DNA from: CALJXB01 sp965225935
GTDB taxonomy: Bacteria; Pseudomonadota; Alphaproteobacteria; Kiloniellales; JAKSDN01
Length of the DNA: 64,000 nucleotides
Reading direction: 5' to 3'
NCBI GenBank assembly: GCA_965225935.1
Contig: CBDDCC010000024.1
Coordinates: forward strand, 372,001-436,000
A program made the translations under genes and the position numbers. The notes under the pieces were generated by a model. The model saw only the letters and a program-made list of their open reading frames with translations, made no database searches and had not been told where the DNA came from. Shown piece after piece: positions 16,787-24,521 of the stretch (position 1 is the first letter of the stretch; every line of letters starts with the position of its first letter).

Positions 16787-16800
16787 TTGATCTAGCTCAA
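16787..16800. promoter_or_regulatory. FNR/FixK/Dnr-like box
   Basis: TTGATCTAGCTCAA differs at one base from the perfect palindrome TTGATCTAGATCAA and fits the TTGAT-N4-ATCAA consensus of oxygen- or nitric-oxide-responsive CRP/FNR regulators. It lies 233 bp upstream of cheW, with no gene between. Confidence 0.55.
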
Positions 16801-17032
16801 TAATGAAGGTCCGGCGCTTCGGCGCTTCGACAATCGGCGGTTTACCATGTTTTCGGGCGGTTCCTCCAAGGGCTGAGAAAAGCTGCTGAAGAGTAGAAGT
16901 CGTGGGCGTTCACCGTGCCTTCGGGTTTCAGATTTCCTTTACCAATGGCCCTTAACCAACCTGACCCGGTTTCGGCACGAATAGAACGGAAGGGCTCCGC
17001 CGGGCCCGTCGCAAGGTCGAGGAGCAAGCCGC

Positions 17033-17554
17033 ATGAGCGAACAGACCGCCGTCGAAGAGGGCGCCGGAGGCGTCGTCGAGGCTGGGATCGATCCCGCCGC
17101 CGATAGCGAGGCCGCCCACGGCGACAGCATGCAGCTGATCGCCTTCTCCATCGGCGAGGAGTACTACTGCGTCGACATCATGGCGGTGCGCGAGATCCGC
17201 GCCTGGACCGGCACCACGCCGCTGCCCAACACGGCCCCCTTCGTGCGCGGCGTCATCAACCTGCGCGGCATCATCGTGCCCATCGTCGACCTGCGCACCC
17301 GCTTCGGCCAGGGCGAGACCGACCCCACCAAGACCCACGTGGTGGTCATCGTCTCCATCGGCGACCGCCTCAACGGCCTCCTGGTCGACGGCGTCTCCGA
17401 CATCCTCACCGTGCGCGAGGCCGACATCGCGCCCATCCCCGAGACCGACGGCGAGGCCAAGAACCCCTACCTCGACGGCCTCATCACCCAGAAGGACCGC
17501 ATGGTGGCGATGATCGCACTCGAGCGGCTCGTCGTGCAGGCCATCGTCCACTGA
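17033..17554 (+). CDS. cheW: Chemotaxis coupling protein CheW
   Basis: A 173-residue CheW that links receptors to the CheA kinase at the inner face of the membrane. After an acidic 30-residue N-terminal extension, the domain is complete: QLIAFSIGEEYYCVDIMAVREIRAW, the diagnostic PNTAPFVRGVINLRGIIVPIVDLRTRF, and the C-terminal DGLITQKDRMVAMIALERLV. GAGGAG at 17019-17024 is the ribosome site. It is followed 111 bp later by a chemoreceptor in the same direction; no cheA or cheY is in view, so this is an auxiliary receptor-CheW pair. Confidence 0.95.
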   Translation: MSEQTAVEEGAGGVVEAGIDPAADSEAAHGDSMQLIAFSIGEEYYCVDIMAVREIRAWTGTTPLPNTAPFVRGVINLRGIIVPIVDLRTRFGQGETDPTKTHVVVIVSIGDRLNGLLVDGVSDILTVREADIAPIPETDGEAKNPYLDGLITQKDRMVAMIALERLVVQAIVH

Positions 17555-17665
17555 CGGACTCGCGGTTCCCGAAAGGCCTTTGTCGCAGGGGGTCTCCAGG
17601 AGAGCCGAGCGCCCGGCAAGTCGTTTCAGCCCATACCCAGATCCGCCAATCGAAAGAGAAATCCC

Positions 17666-20125
17666 ATGACCAAGCTGCTCAGTCTCGTTAGCGTCCGCAT
17701 GAAACTCGGCATGATCTCCGGCGTCCTGTTGGCGATCATCGTGGCGATCGGCTCCACGGCCATCGTCATGACCAGCAGGATGGGGGTCGAGATCAAGGAG
17801 ATCGCCGAGGGCGATCTGCCGCTGATCGCGATCCTGACCCAACTCGAAGCCACCCAGCTGGAACAAGCGATCGAGTTCGAGCGCACGCTGCGCCATGCGG
17901 AAGTCGCCGCGTTGGGAGCCCATACGATCGGCCAGGACTCCGCCAAGGCCTTCGAGAAGGGCGCCGCCCACTTCGTGGAGCTGGGTGCAAAAATCGTCGA
18001 GCAGTATCACGAGGCCGAAGCGCTTATCGCCAATGGCATCAGTCTTGCCGCGAGCGAGGAGACGGTCGGCCACTTCGAAGGCTTCAGGGCGGAGCTCGAG
18101 GCCTATGAAGTGCTTCACGAAAAGTACGAACGGCACGCCGAGGAGGTCTTCCACCTCTTCGAGCAGGGCCGGGTCGAGGCGGCTATAGCGCAGATCCCCG
18201 CCGTCGAAGCCGAGCAGAAGGCCGTCGACGATAAGATCCTGGAACTGGTCCACCATGTCGAGCAGCAGACCACGGCCTCGGCGCTCGCCGCCGAGGCGCA
18301 CGAGGAGAGCATGCTGAAGACCATCGTGGTGCTCCTTGGCGTCGCCTTCGTCCTCGGCGCGCTGCTGAGCTGGATCATCGGCCGGGGCATCACCCGTCCG
18401 CTCAGCCAGATGACCGATTCCGTGGCCAGGCTTGCGGACGGCGCCCAGGACGTCGCGCTGCCCAATCTCGAGGCCAAGGACGAGATCGGCCAGCTGGCGC
18501 GCTCGATGGAGCAGATCAGCGAGCTGGGCCAGAAAGCCGCGCGGGTCCAGTCGGCTCTCGACGGTGCGACGGGCAACTTCATGATCGCCGACACCGACTT
18601 CAACGTGATCTACGCCAACCAGTCGGTGATGGAGATGCTGAAGGCGGCCGAGGCGGACATGCGCAAGGAACTGCCGAACTTCAGCGCCGAAACGGTGGTC
18701 GGCTCCTCCGTCGACGTGTTCCACAAGGACCCCTCCCATCAGCGGCGAATCCTGGAATCCCTGAACGAGCCCCAGGAAACCCGCATGGAGATCGGCGGGC
18801 GCACCTTCGATCTCGTGATGTGCCCGGTGCTGAACGGCGAGGGCGAGCGCCTCGGGACCTGCCTCGAGTGGACCGACGTGACCCAGCAGGTGGGGATCGA
18901 GCAGGAGATCGCCGGCCTGGTCACCGCCGCCGGAGAGGGCGACTTCACCCAGCGCCTGGCCGAGGACGGCAAGGACGGCTTCATGCTGGAGCTCTCGAAG
19001 GGCATGAACCAGGTGGTCGAGACCGTCGACCGGGGCCTCTCGGAGTCCGTCGAGATCATGTCGTCGCTCGCCGAGGGCGACCTCACCAAGCGCATGCACG
19101 GCGACTACCAGGGCAGCTTCCTCCGCCTCAAGGAGGACGCCAACCGCATGGCCGAGCAGGTCAGCGGCATCGCGACCCGCATCGTCTCGAGCACCGCCAC
19201 GGTCAGGGGCGCCACGGAGGAGATCGCCGTCGGCGCCTCGGATCTCTCCTCGCGCACCGAGCAGCAGGCTTCCTCGCTGGAGGAGACCGCCGCCTCCATG
19301 GAGGAGCTTTCGGCCACCGTGCGCCAGAACGCCGACAACGCCCAGCAGGGCAACCAGCTGGCCGCCGCGGCCCGGGACTCGGCCACCAGCGGCGGCGAGA
19401 TCGTGACCTCCGCGGTGACCGCCATGGGCCAGATCGAGGACTCCTCCAAGAAGATCACCGAGATCGTCGGTATGATCGAGGAGATCGCCTTCCAGACCAA
19501 CCTCTTGGCGCTCAACGCCGCGGTCGAGGCGGCGCGCGCCGGCGAGGCGGGCAAGGGCTTCGCCGTGGTGGCGAGCGAGGTTAGGGCCTTGGCCCAGCGC
19601 TCGAGCCAGGCCTCGAAGGACATCAAGGAGCTGATCGTCAACTCGGACAACCAGGTGCGCGAGGGCGTGGATCTGGTGAACAAGACCGGCGGGGCGCTGG
19701 AGGAGATCGTGACCTCGATCAAGAAGGTTGCGGACATCGTTGGCGACATCGCGGCGGCCAGCCAGGAGCAGGCCTCTGGGATCGACCAGGTGAACGCGGC
19801 GGTCACGAACATGGACGAGATGACCCAGCAGAACGCAGCCCTTGTGGAGGAGACCACGGCGGCGCTGCACTCGGCCCAGCAGCAGGTCGGGGACCTGCAG
19901 CAACTGGTCAGCTTCTTCAAGACCGGCCAGGAGGCGAGCCACCAGCCGCCCGCCGAGGTCCCGGCCCATGCCGGCGCTCCCGCGCACGGCGGCGGCAACG
20001 GCGCGGGAGCGGACAATCCGGTGCACCACCAGCAGCACCAGGTGGTCCGCCAGGTGGCCGCCGCCGGCGCCAGCAACGGCGCCGCCGCCGCCCAGGCCTT
20101 CGACGAAGACTGGCAGGAGTTCTAG
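17666..20125 (+). CDS. Methyl-accepting chemotaxis protein with PAS domain and CheR-tether tail
   Basis: An 819-residue chemoreceptor. TM1 is near residues 14-36 and TM2 near 214-236, enclosing a roughly 180-residue helical periplasmic sensor. Then follow HAMP (about 237-290), a PAS domain (about 298-410, MIADTDFNVIYANQSVMEML), a second HAMP-like region (about 415-495) and the signalling domain (about 500-750). The tip EIAFQTNLLALNAAVEAARAGEAGKGFAVVA is intact. After a Gly/His-rich flexible linker the last residues are DEDWQEF, which fits the xWxxF tether (NWETF in Tar/Tsr) that recruits CheR and CheB. A terminator follows. The ligand is unknown; the second HAMP and cytosolic PAS suggest an added internal (redox or energy) input. 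Confidence 0.95.
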   Translation: MTKLLSLVSVRMKLGMISGVLLAIIVAIGSTAIVMTSRMGVEIKEIAEGDLPLIAILTQLEATQLEQAIEFERTLRHAEVAALGAHTIGQDSAKAFEKGAAHFVELGAKIVEQYHEAEALIANGISLAASEETVGHFEGFRAELEAYEVLHEKYERHAEEVFHLFEQGRVEAAIAQIPAVEAEQKAVDDKILELVHHVEQQTTASALAAEAHEESMLKTIVVLLGVAFVLGALLSWIIGRGITRPLSQMTDSVARLADGAQDVALPNLEAKDEIGQLARSMEQISELGQKAARVQSALDGATGNFMIADTDFNVIYANQSVMEMLKAAEADMRKELPNFSAETVVGSSVDVFHKDPSHQRRILESLNEPQETRMEIGGRTFDLVMCPVLNGEGERLGTCLEWTDVTQQVGIEQEIAGLVTAAGEGDFTQRLAEDGKDGFMLELSKGMNQVVETVDRGLSESVEIMSSLAEGDLTKRMHGDYQGSFLRLKEDANRMAEQVSGIATRIVSSTATVRGATEEIAVGASDLSSRTEQQASSLEETAASMEELSATVRQNADNAQQGNQLAAAARDSATSGGEIVTSAVTAMGQIEDSSKKITEIVGMIEEIAFQTNLLALNAAVEAARAGEAGKGFAVVASEVRALAQRSSQASKDIKELIVNSDNQVREGVDLVNKTGGALEEIVTSIKKVADIVGDIAAASQEQASGIDQVNAAVTNMDEMTQQNAALVEETTAALHSAQQQVGDLQQLVSFFKTGQEASHQPPAEVPAHAGAPAHGGGNGAGADNPVHHQQHQVVRQVAAAGASNGAAAAQAFDEDWQEF

Positions 20126-20151
20126 GCCGGATAGGCCGTCCGCAAGGCGAG

Positions 20152-20180
20152 AAGGCCCCGTCAGTGCGGCGGGGCCTTTT
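20152..20180 (+). terminator. Rho-independent terminator after the chemoreceptor gene
   Basis: AAGGCCCCG (20152-20160), a 9-nt loop and CGGGGCCTTTT (20170-20180): a 9-bp GC-rich stem ending in a short T-tract, 27 bp after the stop codon. Confidence 0.85.
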
Positions 20181-20257
20181 CCGCGGACGCGGGCCCGGTC
20201 TGACAAGCGCCGGGCGCTGTTGCAAAGCGCCGGGCGAGCGCGTATAACCGCCGCCGC

Positions 20258-20334
20258 CGGGGAGTAGCTCAGCCTGGTAGAGCACTACGTTCGGGACGTA
20301 GGGGCCGGAGGTTCGAATCCTCTCTCCCCGACCA
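20258..20334 (+). tRNA. tRNA-Pro (CGG)
   Basis: A complete 77-nt cloverleaf with encoded CCA. The acceptor arms are CGGGGAG (20258-20264) and CTCCCCG (20324-20330), the D-loop has AGCCTGGTAGA, the anticodon stem is CTACG/CGTAG around loop TTCGGGA (anticodon CGG at 20292-20294), and the T-arm carries GGTTCGAATCC. It reads CCG proline codons. Its 3' half from 20286 serves as the attachment site of the adjoining integrated element. Confidence 0.96.
20286..20334 (+). repeat. Attachment site attL (49-bp direct repeat, tRNA 3' half)
   Basis: The 49 bp from the anticodon stem to the CCA end are repeated exactly at 24601-24649. This is the classic outcome of tyrosine-integrase insertion into a tRNA gene. 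The repeat lies next to an integrase remnant. Confidence 0.93.
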
Positions 20335-20380
20335 GGCTTTTCAAAGACTTAAGGGCATAGTTCCCGCAAATTCTTGTGTA

Positions 20381-20405
20381 GAGTGGCGACTAAGTGGCGA
20401 CTATT
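20381..20405 (+). repeat. Left-end paired GTGGCGACTA motifs (candidate integrase arm sites)
   Basis: Two tandem GTGGCGACTA units separated by one base, within a 25-bp sequence that recurs at 24497-24521 with one mismatch in the same orientation. The copy lies between attL and the end of the integrase gene and covers the integrase stop codon. Arm-type integrase binding sites are the likely role; a duplication from an older insertion is the alternative. Confidence 0.6.
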
Positions 20406-20690
20406 TTGCCCACCGCACCGCCTCTGTTTCCCTCCCCAAATCCGCGAAGTAGGCGTCGATCGCCGCTGCGGCTTTCCCCAGATACGTCGGATCGTACTTG
20501 GCATAGGTCTCGCTGATCCCGGCCGTCTTGTGGCCGAGCATGCCCGAGACCTCCCAGGCCGGGACGCTCCGGGCCCGCAGTTCCGTCGCCATTGTGTGGC
20601 GGATCGTGTAGGGGAGCTGTCGTTCTTCAAAACCTCGTCGGCCGCAGAAATCCTGGCATTTCAGCCCACTGCCGGCTAGCGTCTGCAACA
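20401..20690 (-). pseudogene. Tyrosine recombinase/integrase, C-terminal fragment
   Basis: Only the C-terminal catalytic part of a phage-type integrase remains, roughly 85-95 residues. It includes PYTIRHTMATELRARSV (the HxxR-type box), the second His in MLGHKT and the catalytic Tyr in SETYAKYDP, ending in AIDAYFADLG. Upstream of about 20640-20690 the reading frame continues only as antisense of the transposase at 20690, so the N-terminal core-binding domain and the first catalytic Arg are gone. The position beside attL and the orientation are normal for an island integrase. Insertion of the transposase gene, or a deletion with it, broke the gene. The right boundary is approximate. Confidence 0.85.
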
Positions 20691-21718
20691 TGCAAACGAT
20701 CGTCGTGATCCTCGTCGCCTTCATCCGCGAGAGTGTCCTGAGCCGCGCATCGTTACAGCTGGAAAACATCGCTCTCCGCCAGCAAGTGGCGGCCATGAAG
20801 CGGGAAAGACCACGGCCGTGGCTTCGTCCGCTCGACCGCGTGTTCTGGATCTTCCTTTGCCGCCTGTGGCCACGCTGGAAGGACGCCCTTGTCATCGTCA
20901 AGCCCCAGACGGTCATCGGCTGGCACCGCCAGGGGTTCCGCCTGTTCTGGAAATGGAAATCCTGCCACGGAAAGCCGGGTCGCCCGCGAGCCTCGAAAGA
21001 ATTACGCGAACTCATCCAACGAATAAGCCGCGAGAACCCGCTGTGGGGCGCTCCCCGCATCCACGGCGAGTTATTGAAGCTGGGCATCAATGTCTCGCAG
21101 GCGACTGTAACGAGATACATGGTACGGCATCTGAAGCCGCCGTCGCAGACCTGGCGGACGTTCCTCGACAACCACGTGGGCTGTCTGGTTTCGATCGATT
21201 TCTTCGTGGTCCCGACGGCCACCTTCGCCGTTTTGTTCGTATTCATCGTGCTGCGTCATGAGCGACGGCGCATCGAGCATTTCGGCGTCACTGCACATCC
21301 GACCGCGGATTGGGTAGCACAGCATATCCGCGAAGCCTTTCCGTGGGACACGGCGCCTCGGTATCTGATCCGCGACCGGGACGGCGCATACGGGCAATCG
21401 TTCCGCTCGACCGTGATGGCGATAGGCGTGGAAGAGGTTGTCACGGCGCCACGAAGCCCGTGGCAAAATCCGTATGTGGAACGCCTGATCGGCAGCGTGA
21501 GGCGCGAATGCCTAAACCACATAATCGTCTTGAATGAACGACATCTGAGACGGATCCTTGTTTCGTACCTCGGTTATTACCACCGATCCCGAACGCATCT
21601 TTCGCTGGACAAGGACACCCCCGAGGGGCGATCGGTTCAGCCCAGCAGCACCGGAAAGATAGTGGCATTTCCACAGGTGGGCGGGCTCCATCATCGGTAC
21701 GAGCGACTCGCGGCCTGA
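20690..21718 (+). CDS. rve-type (DDE) transposase/integrase-core protein
   Basis: A 342-residue protein with an rve integrase core. The N-terminus (ESVLSRASLQLENIALRQQVAAMKRERPRPWLRPLDRVFWIFL) and middle (RISRENPLWGAPRIHGELLKLGINVSQATVTRYM) match a widespread group of stand-alone transposases related to IS3/IS481-type enzymes. The DDE residues are visible: Asp in SIDFFVV, Asp in IRDRDGAYG, Glu in NPYVERLIGS. The frame is intact. It replaced the 5' part of the island integrase. I could not find clear terminal inverted repeats, so the element's limits are not set. Confidence 0.85.
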   Translation: MQTIVVILVAFIRESVLSRASLQLENIALRQQVAAMKRERPRPWLRPLDRVFWIFLCRLWPRWKDALVIVKPQTVIGWHRQGFRLFWKWKSCHGKPGRPRASKELRELIQRISRENPLWGAPRIHGELLKLGINVSQATVTRYMVRHLKPPSQTWRTFLDNHVGCLVSIDFFVVPTATFAVLFVFIVLRHERRRIEHFGVTAHPTADWVAQHIREAFPWDTAPRYLIRDRDGAYGQSFRSTVMAIGVEEVVTAPRSPWQNPYVERLIGSVRRECLNHIIVLNERHLRRILVSYLGYYHRSRTHLSLDKDTPEGRSVQPSSTGKIVAFPQVGGLHHRYERLAA

Positions 21719-22089
21719 ACACCGCTGAGTTCCGTTTGAGGGTTCTCGTGTGGCGAATAAGACGCCGCCGGGATCGCCATGGACTCGCTGGCACTTCCTG
21801 CCGCGCCAAGAACGTTACCGATGGCAGGCAGACAAATCCAAACGCCGTTTCCGGAAAACACCTTGCCTCTTTCGCGATGAAAAGCGCTTCGCCGCCGGGG
21901 GCGGAGAATCCGTTGATGGCCGGATGAGATAAAAAGGAGGGACAACTGCATCATTACTATCTTCGGCGCGCCACATGAATTTTCGGGACCCGCACCAGGT
22001 CGATGGCCTCTCAAGCCCATCAGGCTGTCCCTCCTATAAAATCTGCCCACCGCAGAAACCCTTGGATTCTCGACTATAGGAGGCCACAG
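21719..22089. other. 371-bp stretch without a recognisable gene
   Basis: Lies between the rve transposase and the TacT-like gene. Short frames exist on both strands but show no family features or good starts. A purine run at about 21931-21940 looks like a ribosome site but leads to no ORF. Probably the tail of the transposable element plus island remnant. Confidence 0.4.
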
Positions 22090-22617
22090 CTATTTGAAGA
22101 GGGACTCCACGGTTTTCATCGGAAGGAACAAACGGTCGTGTCGTTTGGGAAAGGCAATGAAATCGAAATGCCGGTAAAAGCGCCATGCGTCTTCATCCAT
22201 CGCGTCCACGACAACCGCTGCAGCAGCGATTTCAGCGGACTGATCAAGCGAGCGGTGCAGGGCGTCCATGAGCAGGACTTCACCAAATCCCTGCCCCCTG
22301 TAATGCTGATCTACAGCGAGACGGCCAAGGAGCGTGGCCGGGACGACCGGATAATGGGGGAGTTTCTTTGCAAGCGCATCCGGCAAATCGCCAAGATCGA
22401 CGCCGAAGGCGGACAGGGTATAGTAACCCATTACGGTTTTGCTGCCGGGCGCATCGACCAGCATGAACGAGGCGGCCACGCGGCGGCGGGCATCTTGCCC
22501 GGCCTGGTTTTTCAGATAGCGGTCAAGCGGCTCCTTACCACATGAGAAAGCCGCCCGGTCATGGTGCTTGCCGAGCGGCTCAATGTGCCAGGTTGATTGA
22601 TCACCTTCGGTGGCCAT
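22090..22617 (-). CDS. GNAT-family acetyltransferase toxin (TacT-like)
   Basis: A 175-residue GNAT protein of the type paired with DUF1778 antitoxins; TacT-like toxins acetylate the amino group of aminoacyl-tRNA and stop translation. The N-terminus (IEPLGKHHDRAAFSCGKEPLDRYLKNQAGQDARRRVA) is diagnostic, and the acetyl-CoA loop is LGRLAVDQHYRGQGFGEVLL. The tyrosine in the C-terminal EDAWRFYRHFDFIAFP is the usual catalytic position. The ATG at 22617 directly follows the TAA of the antitoxin gene (TAAATG), giving tight coupling. It looks intact and probably helps keep the island in the chromosome. Confidence 0.93.
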   Translation of the reverse strand: MATEGDQSTWHIEPLGKHHDRAAFSCGKEPLDRYLKNQAGQDARRRVAASFMLVDAPGSKTVMGYYTLSAFGVDLGDLPDALAKKLPHYPVVPATLLGRLAVDQHYRGQGFGEVLLMDALHRSLDQSAEIAAAAVVVDAMDEDAWRFYRHFDFIAFPKRHDRLFLPMKTVESLFK

Positions 22618-22926
22618 TTACAGATCTACGGACTCTTTGTAACGCTTTGCGGCTTTGCGGAGCCTCTTACCGGGCGCAGGACCCTCAATGAGCGCTGCCA
22701 CAAAAGTCTCGCGGTCACGGGCGCTTAGAAGCATCGTTTCATGCTCGCGCACCGTTCGGGATGCAATCTCCTGGGCGCTGCTAACCACGAAATCGGTGAG
22801 TGAGCGCCCTGTAAGATTGGCAGCCCGCTGAAAAAGCGCTTTCTGGTCCGCCGTAATGCGCGCCTCAAGCCGCGCTTTTTTGGCGGCAGTGCGCTCCTGC
22901 GCATCATGGGTGGTCGGGGTCGACAT
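22618..22926 (-). CDS. DUF1778 ribbon-helix-helix antitoxin (TacA-like)
   Basis: A 102-residue antitoxin. The N-terminal part (KKARLEARITADQKALFQRAANLTGRSLTDFVVSSAQEIA) is the ribbon-helix-helix DNA-binding domain of DUF1778, and the C-terminal tail (FVAALIEGPAPGKRLRKAAKRYKES) is the toxin-neutralising segment. It comes first in the operon, as expected, and should repress its own promoter as a complex with the toxin. Two palindromes lie just upstream of the start (22953-22979). The usual length is 90-100 residues. Confidence 0.93.
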   Translation of the reverse strand: MSTPTTHDAQERTAAKKARLEARITADQKALFQRAANLTGRSLTDFVVSSAQEIASRTVREHETMLLSARDRETFVAALIEGPAPGKRLRKAAKRYKESVDL

Positions 22927-22952
22927 CGCTCACGTCCTTTCTGTTTGTCTGT

Positions 22953-22979
22953 GTACTTAAGTACGGCAATTTGCCGTAC
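22953..22979. promoter_or_regulatory. Palindromic operator of the TacA/TacT-like operon
   Basis: Two overlapping perfect palindromes: GTACTTAAGTAC (22953-22964), and GTACGGCAA (22961-22969) with its complement TTGCCGTAC (22971-22979) around one central T. They start 27 bp before the antitoxin start and share the GTAC core, as expected for a ribbon-helix-helix repressor. Confidence 0.75.
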
Positions 22980-23167
22980 ATGTCAAGGCGCCCCTCGACA
23001 TTATCGTGTTTAGAGAGATTGGAAACGCGGCGATCTGTTCCTTCCATTTAGTCGGTCCGAGCTGACTTGCGATCCGATTAGACCTCCTTTCGTGTGGCAT
23101 GTCGCAGTCATGACGCGACAGACAGGGACGAGGTTCGCCAGTCGACTCTGAGCCATAAGGCATGGGA
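22980..23167. other. Non-coding stretch upstream of the toxin-antitoxin operon
   Basis: About 190 bp (part of a 450-bp gap running to the IS630 end) with no gene I can support. It is moderately AT-richer than the host flanks and leads into the inverted-repeat remnant at 23168. Confidence 0.4.
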
Positions 23168-23301
23168 GGGCATTGTCAGACTAATGCCAACCAGGTTGAA
23201 TTTGTGATTCCAGGCTTCCGATGGGCTGGGCAGAATACCTGTGATTTCCAACAACCGCTGCGCGATTGAAGAATAGCTAGATTTTTAGTCTGACAGTGCC
23301 C
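23168..23301. mobile_element. 134-bp MITE-like or IS-end remnant
   Basis: Seventeen-bp terminal inverted repeats: GGGCATTGTCAGACTAA at 23168-23184, and at 23285-23301 the complement of GGGCACTGTCAGACTAA (16 of 17 match). The 100 bp between them encode nothing recognisable. The flanks show no clear target duplication. It is best explained as a non-autonomous or internally deleted insertion sequence; the parent family was not identified. Confidence 0.65.
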
Positions 23302-23393
23302 CGTCGAGGCCTCACACAGACCTAGTCGCACCAACTCTCTCGTAGCCCGCCGTCGTAGGGGCGGACCATTCCGGCGCCTAGAGCGTGATGACT

Positions 23394-23992
23394 CTAGGTT
23401 AGGCCATATCCGGCGTTTTTGAAGTAGTTGGCACATTCCTCTGGGCTAAATGTCGGGAGGATTTGGCCAATGGCCTCGCAGATGTCGTCCGGGGTGCGGG
23501 CCGCGGCTGTTCTGAGGCGGTGTTTGAGCTTGGAAAAGACCTGCTCGATGGGGTTCAAGTCGGGCGAGTACTTGGGCAGGAACAAGAGCCTGGCTTGGGC
23601 CGAACGGATCGCCTGCCTGACGGCCTTGGACTTGTGGCTTCCCAGGTTGTCCATGATGACGATATCGCCGGGCCTGAGGGTGGGCAGAAGGAGCTTTTCC
23701 ACATAGAGGCGGAAACGTTCGCCGTTGATCGGGCCATCGAGCAGCCAGGGGGCCTCGATGCGGTCCTGGCGAAGGGCGGCCAGGAAGGTCAGGGTCTTCC
23801 ACTTGCCGTGCGGCAGCTTGGCCGGCAGCCTCCGGCCGCGCGGCGCCCAGCCCCGCAGCGGCGCCATGTTGGTCCGCGCCCAGGTCTCGTCGATGAAGAT
23901 CAGACGCTCCGGGGCGATACGGCCACGGTACTTCTTCCACTGGGCGCGCCGGCGCGCCACGTCCGGGCGCTCGCGCTCACTGGCGACGGCGG
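23394..23992 (-). CDS. IS630 transposase, OrfB (DDE catalytic part)
   Basis: Catalytic half of the transposase. Written as an independent ORF it would start near 23960 (MARRRAQWKKYRGRIAPERLIFIDETW), but the frame is open back to the A8 run, so it is probably made by frameshifting from OrfA. The DDE triad is complete: Asp in FIDETWARTNMAP, Asp in IVMDNLGSHKS, Glu in SPDLNPIEQVFSKLK. About 200 residues as annotated here. The element looks potentially active. Confidence 0.88.
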
Positions 23993-24339
23993 TTTTTTTT
24001 GAAGCTCAGCTTCTCGCCGTGCACAAAGCTCCAGACCGTGCGGTAGTCCACCCGAAGGCCGCGCGCCGCCAACTCGCCCTGAAGTCCGCGCAAGGTGAAG
24101 TCACCCGCAGAGCAGCGCTCAATCAGCCAGTCGCGATGGGCGCCGACGATCTTCTTGGGGCGATGCCCGCCGATCTGACCAGAGGCCACGCTGCCCGTCG
24201 CCCGGTACCGCTGCAGCCAATTGATCGCCGTCGAGACCGATACCCCAAACCGTGCCGCCGCCTGGCGACGCGAAAGCCCAGCTTCCTCAACAGCCCCTAC
24301 AACACGCTCACGAAGGTCCATCGAATAGGGCTTGCTCAT
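23977..24339 (-). CDS. IS630 transposase, OrfA (helix-turn-helix part)
   Basis: The N-terminal, DNA-binding part: MSKPYSMDLRERVVGAVEEAGLSRRQAAARFGVSVSTAINWLQRY is a clear helix-turn-helix, followed by the second domain (FTLRGLQGELAARGLRVDYRTVWSF). The ATG at 24339 is preferred over an upstream ATG at 24378 because it opens the family-typical sequence. The frame ends soon after eight consecutive A residues on the coding strand (23993-24000), where a +1 shift joins OrfB. Confidence 0.88.
   Translation of the reverse strand: MSKPYSMDLRERVVGAVEEAGLSRRQAAARFGVSVSTAINWLQRYRATGSVASGQIGGHRPKKIVGAHRDWLIERCSAGDFTLRGLQGELAARGLRVDYRTVWSFVHGEKLSFKKNRRRQ
23993..24000 (-). other. A8 slippery run joining IS630 OrfA and OrfB
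   Basis: Eight A residues on the coding strand at the OrfA/OrfB junction (TTC-AAAAAAAA-CCG). Reading seven instead of eight A bases fuses the two frames into one transposase. IS630 elements are known to use such shifts; a simple mutation in a homopolymer is the alternative. Confidence 0.65.
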
Positions 24340-24496
24340 ACAGGCTGGCCTCCTTCTCCAGCCAACATGTTGAATCAAATATCGAACGAGTCGAGAACCC
24401 CTAATAGCGACTCAATACAAACTCATACCGCTCTAGTGGCCATCAAGTCGGCGACGTCCCACGTTGATATCTGGCCTCCTACAACGCACAGGAAAC

Positions 24497-24521
24497 GAGT
24501 GGCGACTATGTGGCGACTATT
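24497..24521 (+). repeat. Right-end paired GTGGCGACTA motifs
   Basis: Copy of the 25-bp sequence at 20381-20405, one mismatch, same orientation, 80 bp inside attR. Together they mark the inner ends of the island. Confidence 0.6.

Larger units (their letters stand above)
16324..17032. other. 709-bp intergenic region with palindromic repeats and an FNR-like box
   Basis: No convincing gene; the short open frames here begin inside the repeats. It contains a 60-bp palindrome (16457-16516), a second 64-bp one (16530-16593), a symmetric A/T run (A6 then T7, 16690-16702), an FNR/FixK-like box (16787-16800) and a partial CtrA motif TTAACCAA (16952-16959). The last two precede cheW and may control it. 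Confidence 0.6.
23381..24433 (-). mobile_element. IS630-family insertion sequence
   Basis: A 1053-bp element flanked by TA dinucleotides (23379-23380 and 24434-24435), the expected IS630 target. Imperfect terminal inverted repeats start GAGCG at both ends (left GAGCGTGATGACT, right complement GAGCGGTATGAGT). Inside are two reading frames on the minus strand that together make one transposase. It is the last unit of the island before attR. Confidence 0.85.
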
